This document shows, in pieces, positions 17,752-28,300 of a DNA stretch of 64,000 nt. The DNA is taken from assembly GCA_030429345.1 (NCBI GenBank), contig JAUIFJ010000005.1, positions 118,838-182,837 on the forward strand, written 5' to 3'. This DNA is from a bacterium (GTDB taxonomy: Bacteria > CAIWAD01). Numbering within the stretch: position 1 is the stretch's first letter; each line of letters begins with the position of its first letter. Position numbers and translations under genes: made by a program. The notes beneath the pieces are model-generated. The model made no database searches and was not told the origin of the DNA. It saw only the letters and a program-made list of their open reading frames with translations.

Positions 17752-19632
17752 ATGAAGCGCTTCTACATCACGACCCCCATCTACTACGTCAACGCGAACC
17801 TGCACCTGGGCCACGCCTACACGACCGTCCTGGCGGATGTGCTGGGAAGGTATCACGCCCTGATGGGCGACGAGGTCCGCATGCTCACCGGCACCGACGA
17901 GCACGGCCAGAAGGTGCTCGAGGCCTCGCGCAGGCTGGGCACGGACCCGCGCGCCCACGTGGACGGCCACTCGGCCCGCTTCCGCGAGGCCTGGGACCGG
18001 CTCAAGATCCGCTACGACCGCTTTATCCGCACCACGGACGAAGACCACGTGAGACGCGTCCAGGAGGCCCTTGTGCAGCTGCACGCGAACGGCCACCTCT
18101 ACGAGAAGGATTACGTGGGCTGGTACGACGTGAAGGAAGAGCGCTACTACACGGAGAAGGACCTTGTCGACGGGCGCAGCCCGGACGGCAACGAGGTCGC
18201 GGAACTGCGCGAAAAGAACTGGTTCTTCCGCATGTCGGCCTTCCAGGACTGGCTCGTGGAGCACATCGAGAGCACTCCGGGCTTCATCCAGCCCGACAGC
18301 CGCCGCAACGAGGTGCTCGGCTTCCTGCGCCGGCCGCTGGAGGACCTGTGCATCAGCCGGCCCAAGTCGCGCATGGACTGGGGGATCGAGCTTCCCTTCG
18401 ACCGCGACTTCGTGTGCTATGTCTGGGTCGATGCCCTGCTCAACTATGTCACGGGCTCCGGGGATCCGGGACGGAAGGAGATGGCCGGCGAGTGGTGGCC
18501 GGCGAGCACGCACCTGATCGGCAAGGACATCCTGACCACGCACTGCGTCTATTGGATCACGCTGCTCAAGGCCCTCGACATCGCGCCCCCCGACAGCCTG
18601 CTGGCCCACGGCTGGTGGCTCGTCGACGAGAAGAAGATGTCCAAGTCCGACGGCAACGTGATCGACCCCATGGCGATGATCGAGCCCCTCGGAGTGGACT
18701 CCTTCCGCTTTTTCCTGATCCGCGAGATGGTACCCTGGAACGACGCCAACTTCGGCCTGGACAGCATTGTCAAGCGGCTCAACACGGACCTGGCCAACGA
18801 CCTGGGAAACCTGCTTTCCCGTGTGACAAACCTCGCCGACAAGAACTTCGGCGGCCGCCTGCCTTCCCCGGGCGAGGCGGAGCTGACCGGCCTGCGCGGC
18901 GGCTGGACCTCCCTGCTGGAAGGCTGGCAGGAGCGCGTCCGCGAGAACGATCTCTATGGGCTGCTCGAGGAGCTCTTCCGCCTGGTGCGCGAAGCCAACC
19001 GCATGATGGAAAGCCACGCCCCCTGGAAGCTGGTCAAGGAGGATCCGGAGAAGGCGGCCCTCGTGCTGGCCGAAATGGCGGAATCCCTGCGGCTGAGCGC
19101 GCTCCTGCTGGAGCCGGTCATGCCCGACAAGAGCCGGGAAGTCCTGGAACGCCTGGGCTGCTCCGCGGATGGGGTTCTGGACTGGCAGGCCGAGGCCCGC
19201 CAGCTGCAGCATGGCAAGCCGGTCTTTCCGCGCATCGACGCCAAGGACCTGCGCAAGACCCTGGAGAATAAAAGCGGAAAAACGCCCCCCCCGGCGAAGG
19301 TCGAGGAAGAGGGCCTGGTCGATTTCGAACACTTCTCGGCCCTGCGCATAGTGGCGGCGCGCATTGAACAGGCCGATAAGGTGGAAGGGGCCGACCGCCT
19401 CCTGAAGCTGATCCTGGACGATGGAAGCGGCAAGCGACAGATCGTTGCGGGAATCGCCTCCCACTACAAGGCCGAGGAGCTGTCCGGCCGGATGATCTGC
19501 GCGGTGGTCAACCTCAAGCCGGCGACCATTCGGGGCGTGGAAAGCCACGGCATGCTCCTGGCGGCCAAGACCCGCAAAAAGCTGACGCTGGTGTCACCCG
19601 GAGAGGTGGCTCCCGGCACGCCGATCGGCTAG
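17752..19632 (+). CDS. metG: Methionyl-tRNA synthetase with C-terminal tRNA-binding domain
   Basis: The 626-residue class I synthetase charges tRNA-Met. It begins MKRFYITTPIYYVNANLHLGHAY, which contains the HIGH signature as HLGH. KMSKS appears as KKMSKSDGN (about 297-303). The insert after GWYDVKEERYYTEKDL has no cysteine knuckles, so it is the zinc-free form found in Bacillus-type enzymes. From about residue 520 there is an Arc1p/EMAP-II-like tRNA-binding domain (DFEHFSALRIVAARIEQ to the end), used for dimerisation and tRNA binding. The ATG at 17752 is two bases after the ricT stop with GAGGAA upstream. An open frame continues upstream into ricT in a different phase, but that part is not the enzyme. 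Confidence -1.
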   Translation: MKRFYITTPIYYVNANLHLGHAYTTVLADVLGRYHALMGDEVRMLTGTDEHGQKVLEASRRLGTDPRAHVDGHSARFREAWDRLKIRYDRFIRTTDEDHVRRVQEALVQLHANGHLYEKDYVGWYDVKEERYYTEKDLVDGRSPDGNEVAELREKNWFFRMSAFQDWLVEHIESTPGFIQPDSRRNEVLGFLRRPLEDLCISRPKSRMDWGIELPFDRDFVCYVWVDALLNYVTGSGDPGRKEMAGEWWPASTHLIGKDILTTHCVYWITLLKALDIAPPDSLLAHGWWLVDEKKMSKSDGNVIDPMAMIEPLGVDSFRFFLIREMVPWNDANFGLDSIVKRLNTDLANDLGNLLSRVTNLADKNFGGRLPSPGEAELTGLRGGWTSLLEGWQERVRENDLYGLLEELFRLVREANRMMESHAPWKLVKEDPEKAALVLAEMAESLRLSALLLEPVMPDKSREVLERLGCSADGVLDWQAEARQLQHGKPVFPRIDAKDLRKTLENKSGKTPPPAKVEEEGLVDFEHFSALRIVAARIEQADKVEGADRLLKLILDDGSGKRQIVAGIASHYKAEELSGRMICAVVNLKPATIRGVESHGMLLAAKTRKKLTLVSPGEVAPGTPIG

Positions 19633-19650
19633 GACGACAGCAAAGGGCTC

Positions 19651-22380
19651 ATGGATCCTTCATCCCTGCTTCATCAGCTCTTCATGAAACGCAACCGGGC
19701 CCGTCTGGTCTTTCCGCGGGATCCGGGAGACGGCCCCATGCTGGCCAATGAGGCCTGGCTGCGCCTCTGCGGCCTGAAGCAGGAAGCGTTGCACTCGCTC
19801 ACTCCCGAGGATCTCCTGCGTCCTCTCCCCACGGAAGAGGGCGAATGCCTGCTCCAGATCCGCAAGGGCGAGAGCTGGCTGGAGCAGATCTGCGAAGTGC
19901 GCGGCTGCGGGGAATGGCTGGAGGTGATCCGGCTGGATCGTCCCCCCGGCGAACCCGGACCGCGCGAAATGGCCGACCGGTTGCGCACCATCCTGCACAT
20001 TGCCCGCGACCTGCGCACCAAGGGCGAGGTCGAGGAGATCATCCAGGAGATCGGCCACAGCTGCAAGCGCATCGCCAAATCCCTGCGCACCACGATCTTC
20101 ATCACCAATTCCGACGAGACGCTGAGCCCGATCTACACGGATGACGAGGAATTCCGCGAGGTGATCCTTTCCATGCGGGTGGAAAAGGGGGCCGGACTGA
20201 CCGGGCAGGTGGTCAAGAGCGGAGCCGCGCGCATCGTCAATGATCCTTTGCACAGCTCGGTGGTCAAGCAGATTCCCGGAACGCCCGTCGTCGAGGAGTC
20301 CCTGCTCAGCGTTCCGATGCTGAGCGGCGAAAGGGTGCTGGGGGCGATCACGCTCAGCCGAGAGATCCATCATCCCTTCAACGACTCGGACCTGGAGATC
20401 ATGTCGATCCTGGCGCACCAGGTCTCGGAGATCCTCGCCGAGCAGGAGCTGATCGGCAAGCTGGCCGAGTCGGAGCTGAAGTTCCGTTCGCTGGTCCGCA
20501 ACGCAGAGGCCGGCCTCTTCCGCCTGGACAAGGACGGCGACCTGCTGGAGATCAATCCCTTCGCGCTGCGTATCTTCGGCATTCCGGAAGACGAGAAGCC
20601 GCACCTGCAGGACATCTGGGGCAGCGAGGACAACCACGCCCGCTTCCTGCAGGCGATCAACCGCCACGGGCGCGTGTCACAATTCGAATGTCGCACATTG
20701 TCCCGCGACGGGCGCGTGCTGGAGCTGGAGTTCAGCGGACGGATCTTCGCCGAGATGGGCTACGTCGAGGGCGTCGTATACGACCGCACGGAAGAGAAGC
20801 ACCACGAGACGGAGAGCCGCAACCGGCTCAACTTCCTGGAGAACCTGGTCAACCAGACGCCCCAGCCCCTGTTGATCCTGCGGGCCGACGGCGACCTCGT
20901 GAGACTCAACCCGACCTTCGAGCAGGTCTTCGAGATCGGGCGCCGCGAGCTGATGCTCGGCAGCCAGGGCCGCGGTCCGCTGGACCAGCTCTGCGAGCTG
21001 ATGCCGGAGGTGCGCGAGATCTGGCAGCGCTGCCTGAAGGGCGTGACGGTCAGCGAGGAGCTCAAGGTGAGCCAGGCGCGCTTCAAGGGGCGCGAATCGG
21101 ACCTGCACCTGATCCTGAGCGCATTCCCGATCCACAACCGCATCGGCAACCTGACGGACATCGTGCTCCAGTTCCAGGACATCACGCGGCGCGCCAACCT
21201 GCAGCGACAGCTGATCCGCGCGCAGAAGCTGGAATCCATCGGCAGCCTGGCGGGCGGCTTCGCGCACGACTTCAAGAACATCCTCGCCGGCATCCTGGGC
21301 AACGCCAACTATCTGAAGCTGATCCTGCAGGACAATCCGGAAGCCGTGCGCATCGCGGAGACCATCGAGCGTGCGACAGGCAAGGCCGACAGCCTGACCC
21401 GCAAGATGCTGGGCATGGCGCGCCAGGGCGGAGAGGAGCGGGAACCCCTGGACCTGAACGCGCTTGTCGGACAGATGCAGCGCCTGGTCGAGCGGGGCAT
21501 CTCCAAGCAGGTCGAGCTGTCTGTAATACAGGAAGAGAAGCTGCCGCTGATCCAGGGCAACCTGGAGCAGGTCGAGCAGGTGCTGCTCAACCTGGTGCTG
21601 AACTCGGTGGACGCCGTCGGCGAGAAGGGCGGGATCTTCGTCCGCACGCGCAGCCTGCGGCTGAACCCGGTCACGCTGACCCAGGCCATCGAGGGCGACC
21701 CCTTCATCGAGATCGAGGTTCGTGATACAGGCCATGGCATTCCCGACGACCTGCAGGTCAAGATCTTCGACCCCTATTTCACCACCAAGCCCGAGGGCAA
21801 GGGCACGGGCCTGGGACTGGCCATGGTCGACGCCATCGTGCGCAGCCATGGCGGCCGTGTCGAGCTGGCCAGCCGGGTCGGCGTCGGCACGCGCTTCCGC
21901 GTCTACCTGCCGGTCAGCGACCGCGTGCCGGATGTCCGCCCGCGGGAAGTGCAAGGCGAACTTGCCCGCAGCAGCGGCAACGAGCACATCCTGGTCATCG
22001 ACGACGAGGATGTGATCCGCGACATGGTCACGCGCATGCTGGGGAACATGGGCTACACCTCGGAGGCCTTCAGCCGCGGCAGCGAGGCGCTGGCGTACTA
22101 CGAAGAGGATCCCTCGCGCGTGCAGCTGGTCGTGCTCGACATGATGATGCCGGAGATGAGCGGCCTGGAAGTCCACGAACGCCTGGTGGCGCTCAACCCG
22201 GATGTGCGCATCCTGATCTGCTCGGGCTACAGCGAGGAGGACTCCGCGACTCTGCTGGCCATGCCCTCCATCTACGGCTACCTGCGCAAGCCCTTCTCCA
22301 TCGCCACCTTCAGCCAGACCCTGCGCAACATCCTCGACGCCCCGGCGAAGATCGCGGGCGCTTCAAAAGAGACCCAATAG
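19651..22380 (+). CDS. Hybrid sensor histidine kinase (PAS-GAF-PAS-PAS-HisKA-HATPase-receiver)
   Basis: The 909-residue soluble kinase has no membrane segment. Domains in order are a degenerate PAS (about 15-85), GAF (about 110-255, with EKGAGLTGQVVKSG), PAS (about 270-385) and PAS (about 390-510). They are followed by HisKA with His539 in LAGGFAHDFKNILAGILG, an ATPase domain with NSVDAV, DTGHGIP and KGTGLGLAMV, and a C-terminal receiver with Asp830 in VVLDMMMPEMSG. It resembles multi-sensor kinases of delta-proteobacteria and FCB groups that act through phosphorelay. The ATG lies 18 bases after metG, so it is probably co-transcribed with housekeeping genes. No partner regulator is adjacent. 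Confidence -1.
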   Translation: MDPSSLLHQLFMKRNRARLVFPRDPGDGPMLANEAWLRLCGLKQEALHSLTPEDLLRPLPTEEGECLLQIRKGESWLEQICEVRGCGEWLEVIRLDRPPGEPGPREMADRLRTILHIARDLRTKGEVEEIIQEIGHSCKRIAKSLRTTIFITNSDETLSPIYTDDEEFREVILSMRVEKGAGLTGQVVKSGAARIVNDPLHSSVVKQIPGTPVVEESLLSVPMLSGERVLGAITLSREIHHPFNDSDLEIMSILAHQVSEILAEQELIGKLAESELKFRSLVRNAEAGLFRLDKDGDLLEINPFALRIFGIPEDEKPHLQDIWGSEDNHARFLQAINRHGRVSQFECRTLSRDGRVLELEFSGRIFAEMGYVEGVVYDRTEEKHHETESRNRLNFLENLVNQTPQPLLILRADGDLVRLNPTFEQVFEIGRRELMLGSQGRGPLDQLCELMPEVREIWQRCLKGVTVSEELKVSQARFKGRESDLHLILSAFPIHNRIGNLTDIVLQFQDITRRANLQRQLIRAQKLESIGSLAGGFAHDFKNILAGILGNANYLKLILQDNPEAVRIAETIERATGKADSLTRKMLGMARQGGEEREPLDLNALVGQMQRLVERGISKQVELSVIQEEKLPLIQGNLEQVEQVLLNLVLNSVDAVGEKGGIFVRTRSLRLNPVTLTQAIEGDPFIEIEVRDTGHGIPDDLQVKIFDPYFTTKPEGKGTGLGLAMVDAIVRSHGGRVELASRVGVGTRFRVYLPVSDRVPDVRPREVQGELARSSGNEHILVIDDEDVIRDMVTRMLGNMGYTSEAFSRGSEALAYYEEDPSRVQLVVLDMMMPEMSGLEVHERLVALNPDVRILICSGYSEEDSATLLAMPSIYGYLRKPFSIATFSQTLRNILDAPAKIAGASKETQ

Positions 22381-22657
22381 GCGCGACAGTTTCCGCATGT
22401 ATCACATGAGGCTAATTCTGGTCGGCCGTTGCACGGCCGTCTGACTATAAGATCTGCCGGCAGGCAGTGCGCTGGCGGTGGACATGGGGAGTCGTTTGCC
22501 AATCGTGATCTGGCACTGGCTTGGAGCCTGTTGAGGGCAACATGGCAGGCGATGGTTTGTCCAGATCGAGGGTCTGATTCTTGTGGGACTAGCGATGTGT
22601 CTCGGCCCTGGATACCGCTCCTTAATGGCAGAGTGTCCAAGGGCGCGTCCATTTCTC

Positions 22658-22706
22658 GGGACTGATTTTTGTGGCAATAAAGCCGTGCACTGTGAGTAGG
22701 AGCGTG
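22658..22706 (-). repeat. Dispersed ~56-bp element, copy 1 (diverged)
   Basis: It shares GTGGCAA.AAAGC.GTGCAC and TGTGAGTAGGAGCGTG with the copies at 50821-50876, 51031-51086 and 53670-53722, in the opposite orientation to them. It differs from them at several bases near the GGGACT end. Confidence -1.
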
Positions 22707-22833
22707 TAAGACCAAATCACAATCCACCCCCGTCCACACCCCCATCCACAAATCCGTCCACCCCACCAGACACACCCGCAGATCCACTAGCACAGCCCTG
22801 CCCGCACGAGAGCGCCGGTCCAAAAACCACAAC

Positions 22834-22880
22834 CGGCCGCGAAGCGGCCGATGAATCGAAGCCGCATGTGAAACATGCGG
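22834..22880. repeat. REP-like two-hairpin element, copy A
   Basis: The first hairpin has arms CGGCCGC and GCGGCCG around GAA (22834-22850). The second has CCGCATGT and ACATGCGG around GAA (22862-22880). An 11-base linker ending GAAG separates them. The same two-hairpin design recurs at 30033-30076 and 40704-40750. Confidence -1.
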
Positions 22881-22906
22881 TCAAGGGATCCCCGACCAAT
22901 TGCCCC

Positions 22907-22957
22907 CCTTTCGCCGCGAAGCGGTGAAAGGAGAGGGGCCGGCAGCGGCGAAGCCGC
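22907..22957. repeat. Two further GAA-loop hairpins beside REP-like copy A
   Basis: CCTTTCGCCGC and GCGGTGAAAGG flank GAA at 22907-22931 (one mismatch in 11 pairs). GCGGC and GCCGC flank GAA at 22945-22957. Together with copy A this makes four consecutive hairpins with the same loop between two convergent genes. Confidence -1.
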
Positions 22958-22968
22958 GGGGGGTCGCG

Positions 22969-25338
22969 TTATTTCAACAACAACACCTTCCCCGTCCGCA
23001 CCTCTCCCAGCGCCGCCAGCCTCAGGAAATACACCCCGCTGGCCAGCCCTTCCGCCTGGAACACAACCTCATGCCTGCCTGCCGGCAGCAGGTCATGAAC
23101 CAGCGTATGCACCTTTTGCCCGCGCAGGTTGTATACAGCCAGCGTGACCGGCGCACTGTTGGGCAGGTCGAAGGCGACCGTCGTTGCCGGGTTGAAGGGG
23201 TTCGGCCAGGCCGGATGCAAGGCGATGCTTGCCGGCAGGGCCGGGGTTTCCTTCGGTGTGACAGAGACCTGTGGATCCTGCTCCCGGGCGCCCGGGCCGC
23301 CGGTGTAGCCCATGTCATTCCGCAGGCCACCCTGGCTGGGCCAAAGAGCAAAGCCGGGGGATTCGGGGTCCTCCACATCATTGTAGACGGGGTCCGGATT
23401 GCCGGCATCGATGGCGGGGGAGGCGGGGGATAGGTAGGGGATGCCTAAGTCTACGTCGAAGAGGGGGTCCTCAACCAGGCAATCTTCCCCTTCCATCCCC
23501 ACTTGAAGTACAGAGTTTTGAAAACTGGGCAAGTCCCAATCCGGATCCGCGAGCGTCGTATACTCGTTTCCCCAGAGAATCGAATTGTGGAAATCAAAGC
23601 CGCCGGTAAACAGTTTGGACATGGTGCAGTTCACTAGAGTCACGTTGTCCAAACTCGAGACTCCATTGTCCAGTCCGGCAATCAGTGCGGCTTGATAGGA
23701 ATCATCGTACGGGTAGGGTAGGTGATTGTCCTGTTCAGCGATCTCCTCGAACACGCAATTCTGAAGGGATAGGGTATCCGGGCCGACAATGCTCAGACCG
23801 AATCGATTGGTGCGGCGTATGACGACCTGGTTCATGAAGATCGAGTCAAATCCATCGCGCAAGGCGATCCCACCGTCATCGCAATCTTCCATCAGGACAT
23901 TGTCCAGTTGGTAATGTACCAGTCCGCCACCTACAAATTCCACCGTGCTGCCGACGCTGCGATGCCAGAGATCCATCCCCGGCCATTCCGGCGCGTGGTT
24001 GGGTTGGCGGTTGTTGCGGAAGACGCAGTCCCGCAGTTCTGCATATTCTCCATAGCAGGCGTGGTACAAGGCACGTCCCTTATTGGGCCAAGGGTTTTGG
24101 AACTGGGTGTAGTCGTCCGGATCGTGCAGGTAGTTGTCCTCGAAACGGCAGTTGATGAAGCGGGATGTGTCTAAATGGGACGAATAGGCTACAACGGACC
24201 CACCCCACATGGCTTGCTCTCCGTCCACAGGACCATTCAAGACTGTGTTTCGGCTGAACTCGCTGTCGAGGACATCAGCATATCCAATCGAGAGGATATG
24301 TCCACGCGCTACCGGCTGTAAAGAGTCGCCGACGATGTTGTCCGTCACATGCAAATTGCGGATCGTGCCGTCGCCATTGATGGTTCCAGCCCCATCGCCC
24401 TGAAAGAGCACACGATTGCGTTGGATGTACAGACTGTCCATGTCCAGAATGGAGCTGTTGAAGGTGTTTCGATTCCCTCTTCCTGCTCCGTCATTGAGAT
24501 TGTCCGTAATGTGCACATTGCGGACGATAAGGGTGTCCCCTTCAAGACCTAGAACCCCGCTATCCTCGTTGTGGCAGTTGCGAATAGTTATGTCCCGTGC
24601 ACTCGTTAAACCTTCACTCTTGAAGATTACCAAGTGATGTCCCGTGTCAGTTCCGTCAACCATTGTCACACGAGACACCTGGATTCCGGCATCCGCAAGG
24701 AAGTTGCAGACATTCTGTCCATTGTTTTGGGCTATGACAAGATCCTCAACGATCCCCAAACCATACATGTAGATGCGCATGCATTCTTCCATACCTTCAG
24801 CATCCAGTAGCACATTGTCATGGATGTGGATTCGCTGAAAGCTGAAGTTTCCTTCTCGACTGATGGATCCTTCCTGATCCAGTATGGGCGCCGCACGATC
24901 ATAGCCACGGTTGTATCGAAAAACGAGATCCTGGAAGTTGATGCTTACATCCGGATGCAGCTGAATTGCACCCGCACGCATGTCCCAGCTGTTATTGAAG
25001 TATCCTTCTCCGTTCTGCACCGTGAATCCCTGCAGGTGGAGTACGGCTGGGGTTTGGGTGAAAACCTCCAGGACGGTCCCTTGATAGTCTCCATCCAGAA
25101 TCGTCTCCTGAATGTCAGTGGTGTCCTGGGTGAACATGTAGTGCGAAGCCAGAGTGACTCCCCAGGAGGGCGTTGCTAGAAGCTCCACATAGGTCCCTCT
25201 GGCCACCAGAACAGTATCCCCTTCGCTGGTCGCATCCAGGGCCTGTTGGATGCTGGAGTACTCCGAGGGTACATGGAGCTGGCTTGCCCGCGCAAACGTG
25301 CAGAAGCATAGCAGACAAGCCAGCATCCAGAGTTTCAT
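22969..25338 (-). CDS. Secreted beta-helix protein with sorting domain
   Basis: The 789-residue protein has a signal peptide (MKLWMLACLLCFCTFARA) and an N-terminal VPSEYSSIQQALDATSEGDTV motif typical of DUF1565/parallel beta-helix repeat proteins. A long set of beta-helix rungs follows, with recurring ...N.T..DC.F..N... elements. The last 90 residues form a sorting tail: HPAWPNPFNPATTVAFDLP, then LAVYNLRGQKVHTLV, ending KVLLLK. It should leave the cell and be surface-attached or released, if the type IX-like reading of this tail is right. Its ATG is 16 bases after the stop of the larger gene at 25355, so the two form an operon with the larger gene first. A polysaccharide-binding or -cleaving role is possible, but no catalytic residues can be assigned. 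Confidence -1.
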   Translation of the reverse strand: MKLWMLACLLCFCTFARASQLHVPSEYSSIQQALDATSEGDTVLVARGTYVELLATPSWGVTLASHYMFTQDTTDIQETILDGDYQGTVLEVFTQTPAVLHLQGFTVQNGEGYFNNSWDMRAGAIQLHPDVSINFQDLVFRYNRGYDRAAPILDQEGSISREGNFSFQRIHIHDNVLLDAEGMEECMRIYMYGLGIVEDLVIAQNNGQNVCNFLADAGIQVSRVTMVDGTDTGHHLVIFKSEGLTSARDITIRNCHNEDSGVLGLEGDTLIVRNVHITDNLNDGAGRGNRNTFNSSILDMDSLYIQRNRVLFQGDGAGTINGDGTIRNLHVTDNIVGDSLQPVARGHILSIGYADVLDSEFSRNTVLNGPVDGEQAMWGGSVVAYSSHLDTSRFINCRFEDNYLHDPDDYTQFQNPWPNKGRALYHACYGEYAELRDCVFRNNRQPNHAPEWPGMDLWHRSVGSTVEFVGGGLVHYQLDNVLMEDCDDGGIALRDGFDSIFMNQVVIRRTNRFGLSIVGPDTLSLQNCVFEEIAEQDNHLPYPYDDSYQAALIAGLDNGVSSLDNVTLVNCTMSKLFTGGFDFHNSILWGNEYTTLADPDWDLPSFQNSVLQVGMEGEDCLVEDPLFDVDLGIPYLSPASPAIDAGNPDPVYNDVEDPESPGFALWPSQGGLRNDMGYTGGPGAREQDPQVSVTPKETPALPASIALHPAWPNPFNPATTVAFDLPNSAPVTLAVYNLRGQKVHTLVHDLLPAGRHEVVFQAEGLASGVYFLRLAALGEVRTGKVLLLK

Positions 25339-25354
25339 TTCCAGGGCCCTTCGA

Positions 25355-28300
25355 CTATTTCAGCAGGAGCATCTTGCGATGCTGAACCCCAAATTCGGAC
25401 CGTGCGGTGACGATGTAAACGCCGCTTGCAAATGCGCTGCCATCGAAAGCCAATGTATGGCTTCCCGCTTCCAACTCCTCTTCCAGCAGCGTCATCACCT
25501 TTTGACCTAGCAAATTGTAGACCAGAACGCTCGCCTTCCCTTCCTTCGGCAGCTCGAGGATGATCGTTGTGCTGGGATTAAAGGGGTTCGGGTAGACATT
25601 GGCGATCCGGAACTGTGTCGGCAGTCCCGGCTCTTCTTCCAGATCTCCGGGAATTGTCTGTACCATCTCGTAGTGCAGGAATTCGTGGGCCGCTTCACTC
25701 TCCTCCAGGATCCGGGAAGGTGCGAAACTGGCTGTTCCAGCCGCGGACATCCCGCCGGGCGGGGGTGGATAGGCCTGGATTTCAAGTTTGGCCAGCTTGA
25801 TGGTGTTGTAGTTGATGGGATCCGTCTCGGCCATCTGCATACTGTCCAGTAGGCTCAAAATCTCCGTGCGGCGTTGCCAGCGTGCTTCCACGCACCAGCC
25901 GGAGCATTCCTGCAACATGGCCTGATGGATCACGCCAAGGGCCAGACTGCTGTCCGAGGCCTGGAAGAGGTCCGTCTGAAGGGCCGAGAAGTTCAGCTCT
26001 CCGTAGGCTTTGTCCAACCCAAGGGCTTTCAGTTTCAGCGAGGCTTCATTCGCCTCCGGATCTTTCGTGTAACTGAGGACGACAGCGCGGTAGTGTCCTT
26101 GGGCCGTTGCCAGATCCCCCAGATACTCCGCATCCTTGCCGGCCTTCAATGTGACGAGGGCCGTCATTTCGTCGTATGGACAAGTATCCGGATACAGGAT
26201 CGGGCAGGATCCCAGATTGTACTCCAGTTCCGCCCAGAAGGGAATGGCCCACTCGGATGTGTCAGCTGGTGTGATCGCGCTGGTCGGAATGGAATCTGTG
26301 CAGCTCTCTCCCCAGAAGTTCTTTCTCCACGTACGAGTATTCAAGGGAGGTGAAGAGCTCGTATACGAGACGAGATCGATGTTCAATCCACCAAACTGCG
26401 GTGAAACAAACGAATTGTATCCACAGTGCAAGTCCAAGTAGCAGTCTCCGACCATTCGGACCAATGACTGAGTCAATCCATCCTCAGTGTGATCATACCC
26501 TATAAACCGATTCATCGCGCCTTCATTCATGTGTACTGTGGAATTGGTCTCTTGGCTCAACGCGGGCACGACGCAATCGACGAACTGGTTCCCCCTGAGC
26601 TCTGCGACTCCTTGGCGCACCAGAACGGGCGGCAGCAGGGAGTCCGCATCTTGTCCCTGAAACAGGAAGGTGTTGTCTTCCAGCAAGGGTATGCCGCCGA
26701 CGGGGGTTCCTTCGACTTTGACCGACCAGCTGGCATCCTGGAAATTGGGAATGCCGAAGGTGCAGTCCTTGACGCGCAATTCGGTACTATACAGTGTCAG
26801 CTGTTTCGGCGTGGGAAAGTCCTGGAAGAATCTTGGGGGAACTCCTTCCTTATACCTGATGTCATAGCCGCTGAACTCTCCTTCGCAATGCATGAAGTAC
26901 AGTTCCGCCTCGCCGTAGTTGTGAAAGCTCACCAGTTCCGGGCGCAAATCCAGCCCAGTCAGGGAGCCGAACTGCAGCCAGGGGCGTGTGCCGGCATAGT
27001 TCGCTGGATAGTTGAAGAGCACCCCCTGCAGAGCTCCGGCCTTATCCGTTGTCACACCGACGATGATGGCGTTGGCTGGCGAACCGTCCGGTGCCTCCCG
27101 TCCCACAATCGCTGTCCGCTGGCCTGCAACGTCGCCGATGCTCAGGTCGTCGCCTCCCTGGATGATCAGGGTCTTGCCGGCGGCTACCCGGATGCTCGTG
27201 CCCGCAGGAATGTCCGTCTGAATGACGGCGGCTGCCCCTTCCACTTCGTACCAGCCTGGCTCAAGGCAGTCGACGGTCAACTGCAGCTGCTTCACCGCAT
27301 ATTGCGGCGTGTATCCGATGTCCGAGGTCGTCAGGTCGAAGTCCACAATCTGAGGGTCGCCTTTGTCCAGGCACTGGCTGTCGTGGCGTAAGGCGTAGTC
27401 GGGAGTGTACTTGACAAAATCAGCAGAAGCCGAGATGGGAAGCACCAGATTCTTGCCCGTCTGCGACGTGTCAATGAATGCGTATCCATCCGTCAGCCAC
27501 CAAATGGATTGGTCGAAGAGAGAATGCTTCACAGTCAGATTGGGGCCGGCAGTGCCAGCGATCGATTCACAGAGGCCGGCATTTGTACTCTCTGGATCGT
27601 GCGAATTCGTGAACAGGCAGTTGGTGATCTCGACAGCGGCATTTTGATGAAAGGACATCGTCGCAGCGTCCGACGGCTGCGTGATACCGCGATCATGATG
27701 GAAAGTGCAGTTCGTGATGGTGGCTGAGGACAGCCAATCCACATTCACATCCAGACCGGAAATGATGGCCGAAGCTGTTCCCCCCAGGTTCTCAAGGAAC
27801 AAGGAATTGGTCACCGTAGCCTTGGAACCATTTGTCAGGTAGACCAGTCCATACTCAGGCATGCCTGATTGAGCGCCGCGCCAGCTGTAGTTCTCAATGA
27901 AACTGCAGTTTTCCGCCAATAAATCAGAATTCTGGACCCAAAGGAATGGGCTTCCCGAGGAATAGCCGTTCCTGAAAACCGTATTGTACAGGTCCAACGA
28001 AGCGTCTTGCGCCTTCATCAGCACATTGTTGCTTGAGCAGTCCTCGAAGGTCACATCGCGGATCTCTGCATCACACTCCCTGAACTCCATCGGTCCGTGC
28101 AGGGACATGCAGGACAAGCGAACGGCTCCCTCTTCCGCGGGTTCAAATGCTTCCGGCGTTCCCGTTACTCCTTGAATCGAGATTGAGTCGACATCCGTGA
28201 ACGCCCAACCTCCGAAGAAGTACTCATTTGGATTCTCGTAGAGATAGATCCTCCAAGAGTCGAACCAGTCCGAGTTTTCGTGGATGTAGTCGATCGCATC

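Larger units (their letters stand above)
22381..22968. other. 588-bp gene-free region rich in repeats
   Basis: Between the hybrid kinase and the convergent beta-helix gene there is no supported gene. It holds a short hairpin at 22423-22439 (CGGCCG arms, no T-run, a weak terminator candidate), one copy of the ~56-bp dispersed element (22658-22706), a C-rich stretch of imperfect TCCACCCC-like repeats (about 22728-22770), and a row of four GAA-loop hairpins (22834-22957). Confidence -1.

Noticed and set aside
17308..19548. Very long open frames opposite metG, and similarly opposite the VWA gene, beta-helix gene, lon and the hybrid kinase
   Set aside because: They are mirror frames of GC-rich coding genes. 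The sense frame carries full family motifs, and the opposite frames have no ribosome sites or recognisable domains.
22423..22439. Intrinsic terminator after the hybrid kinase
   Set aside because: The stem is only six base pairs and no T-run follows, so it is mentioned but not called.
22278..22832. Minus-strand frame of 184 codons between the hybrid kinase and the beta-helix gene
   Set aside because: It overlaps the kinase 3' end and runs through repeat DNA with unusual composition. No family is recognisable.
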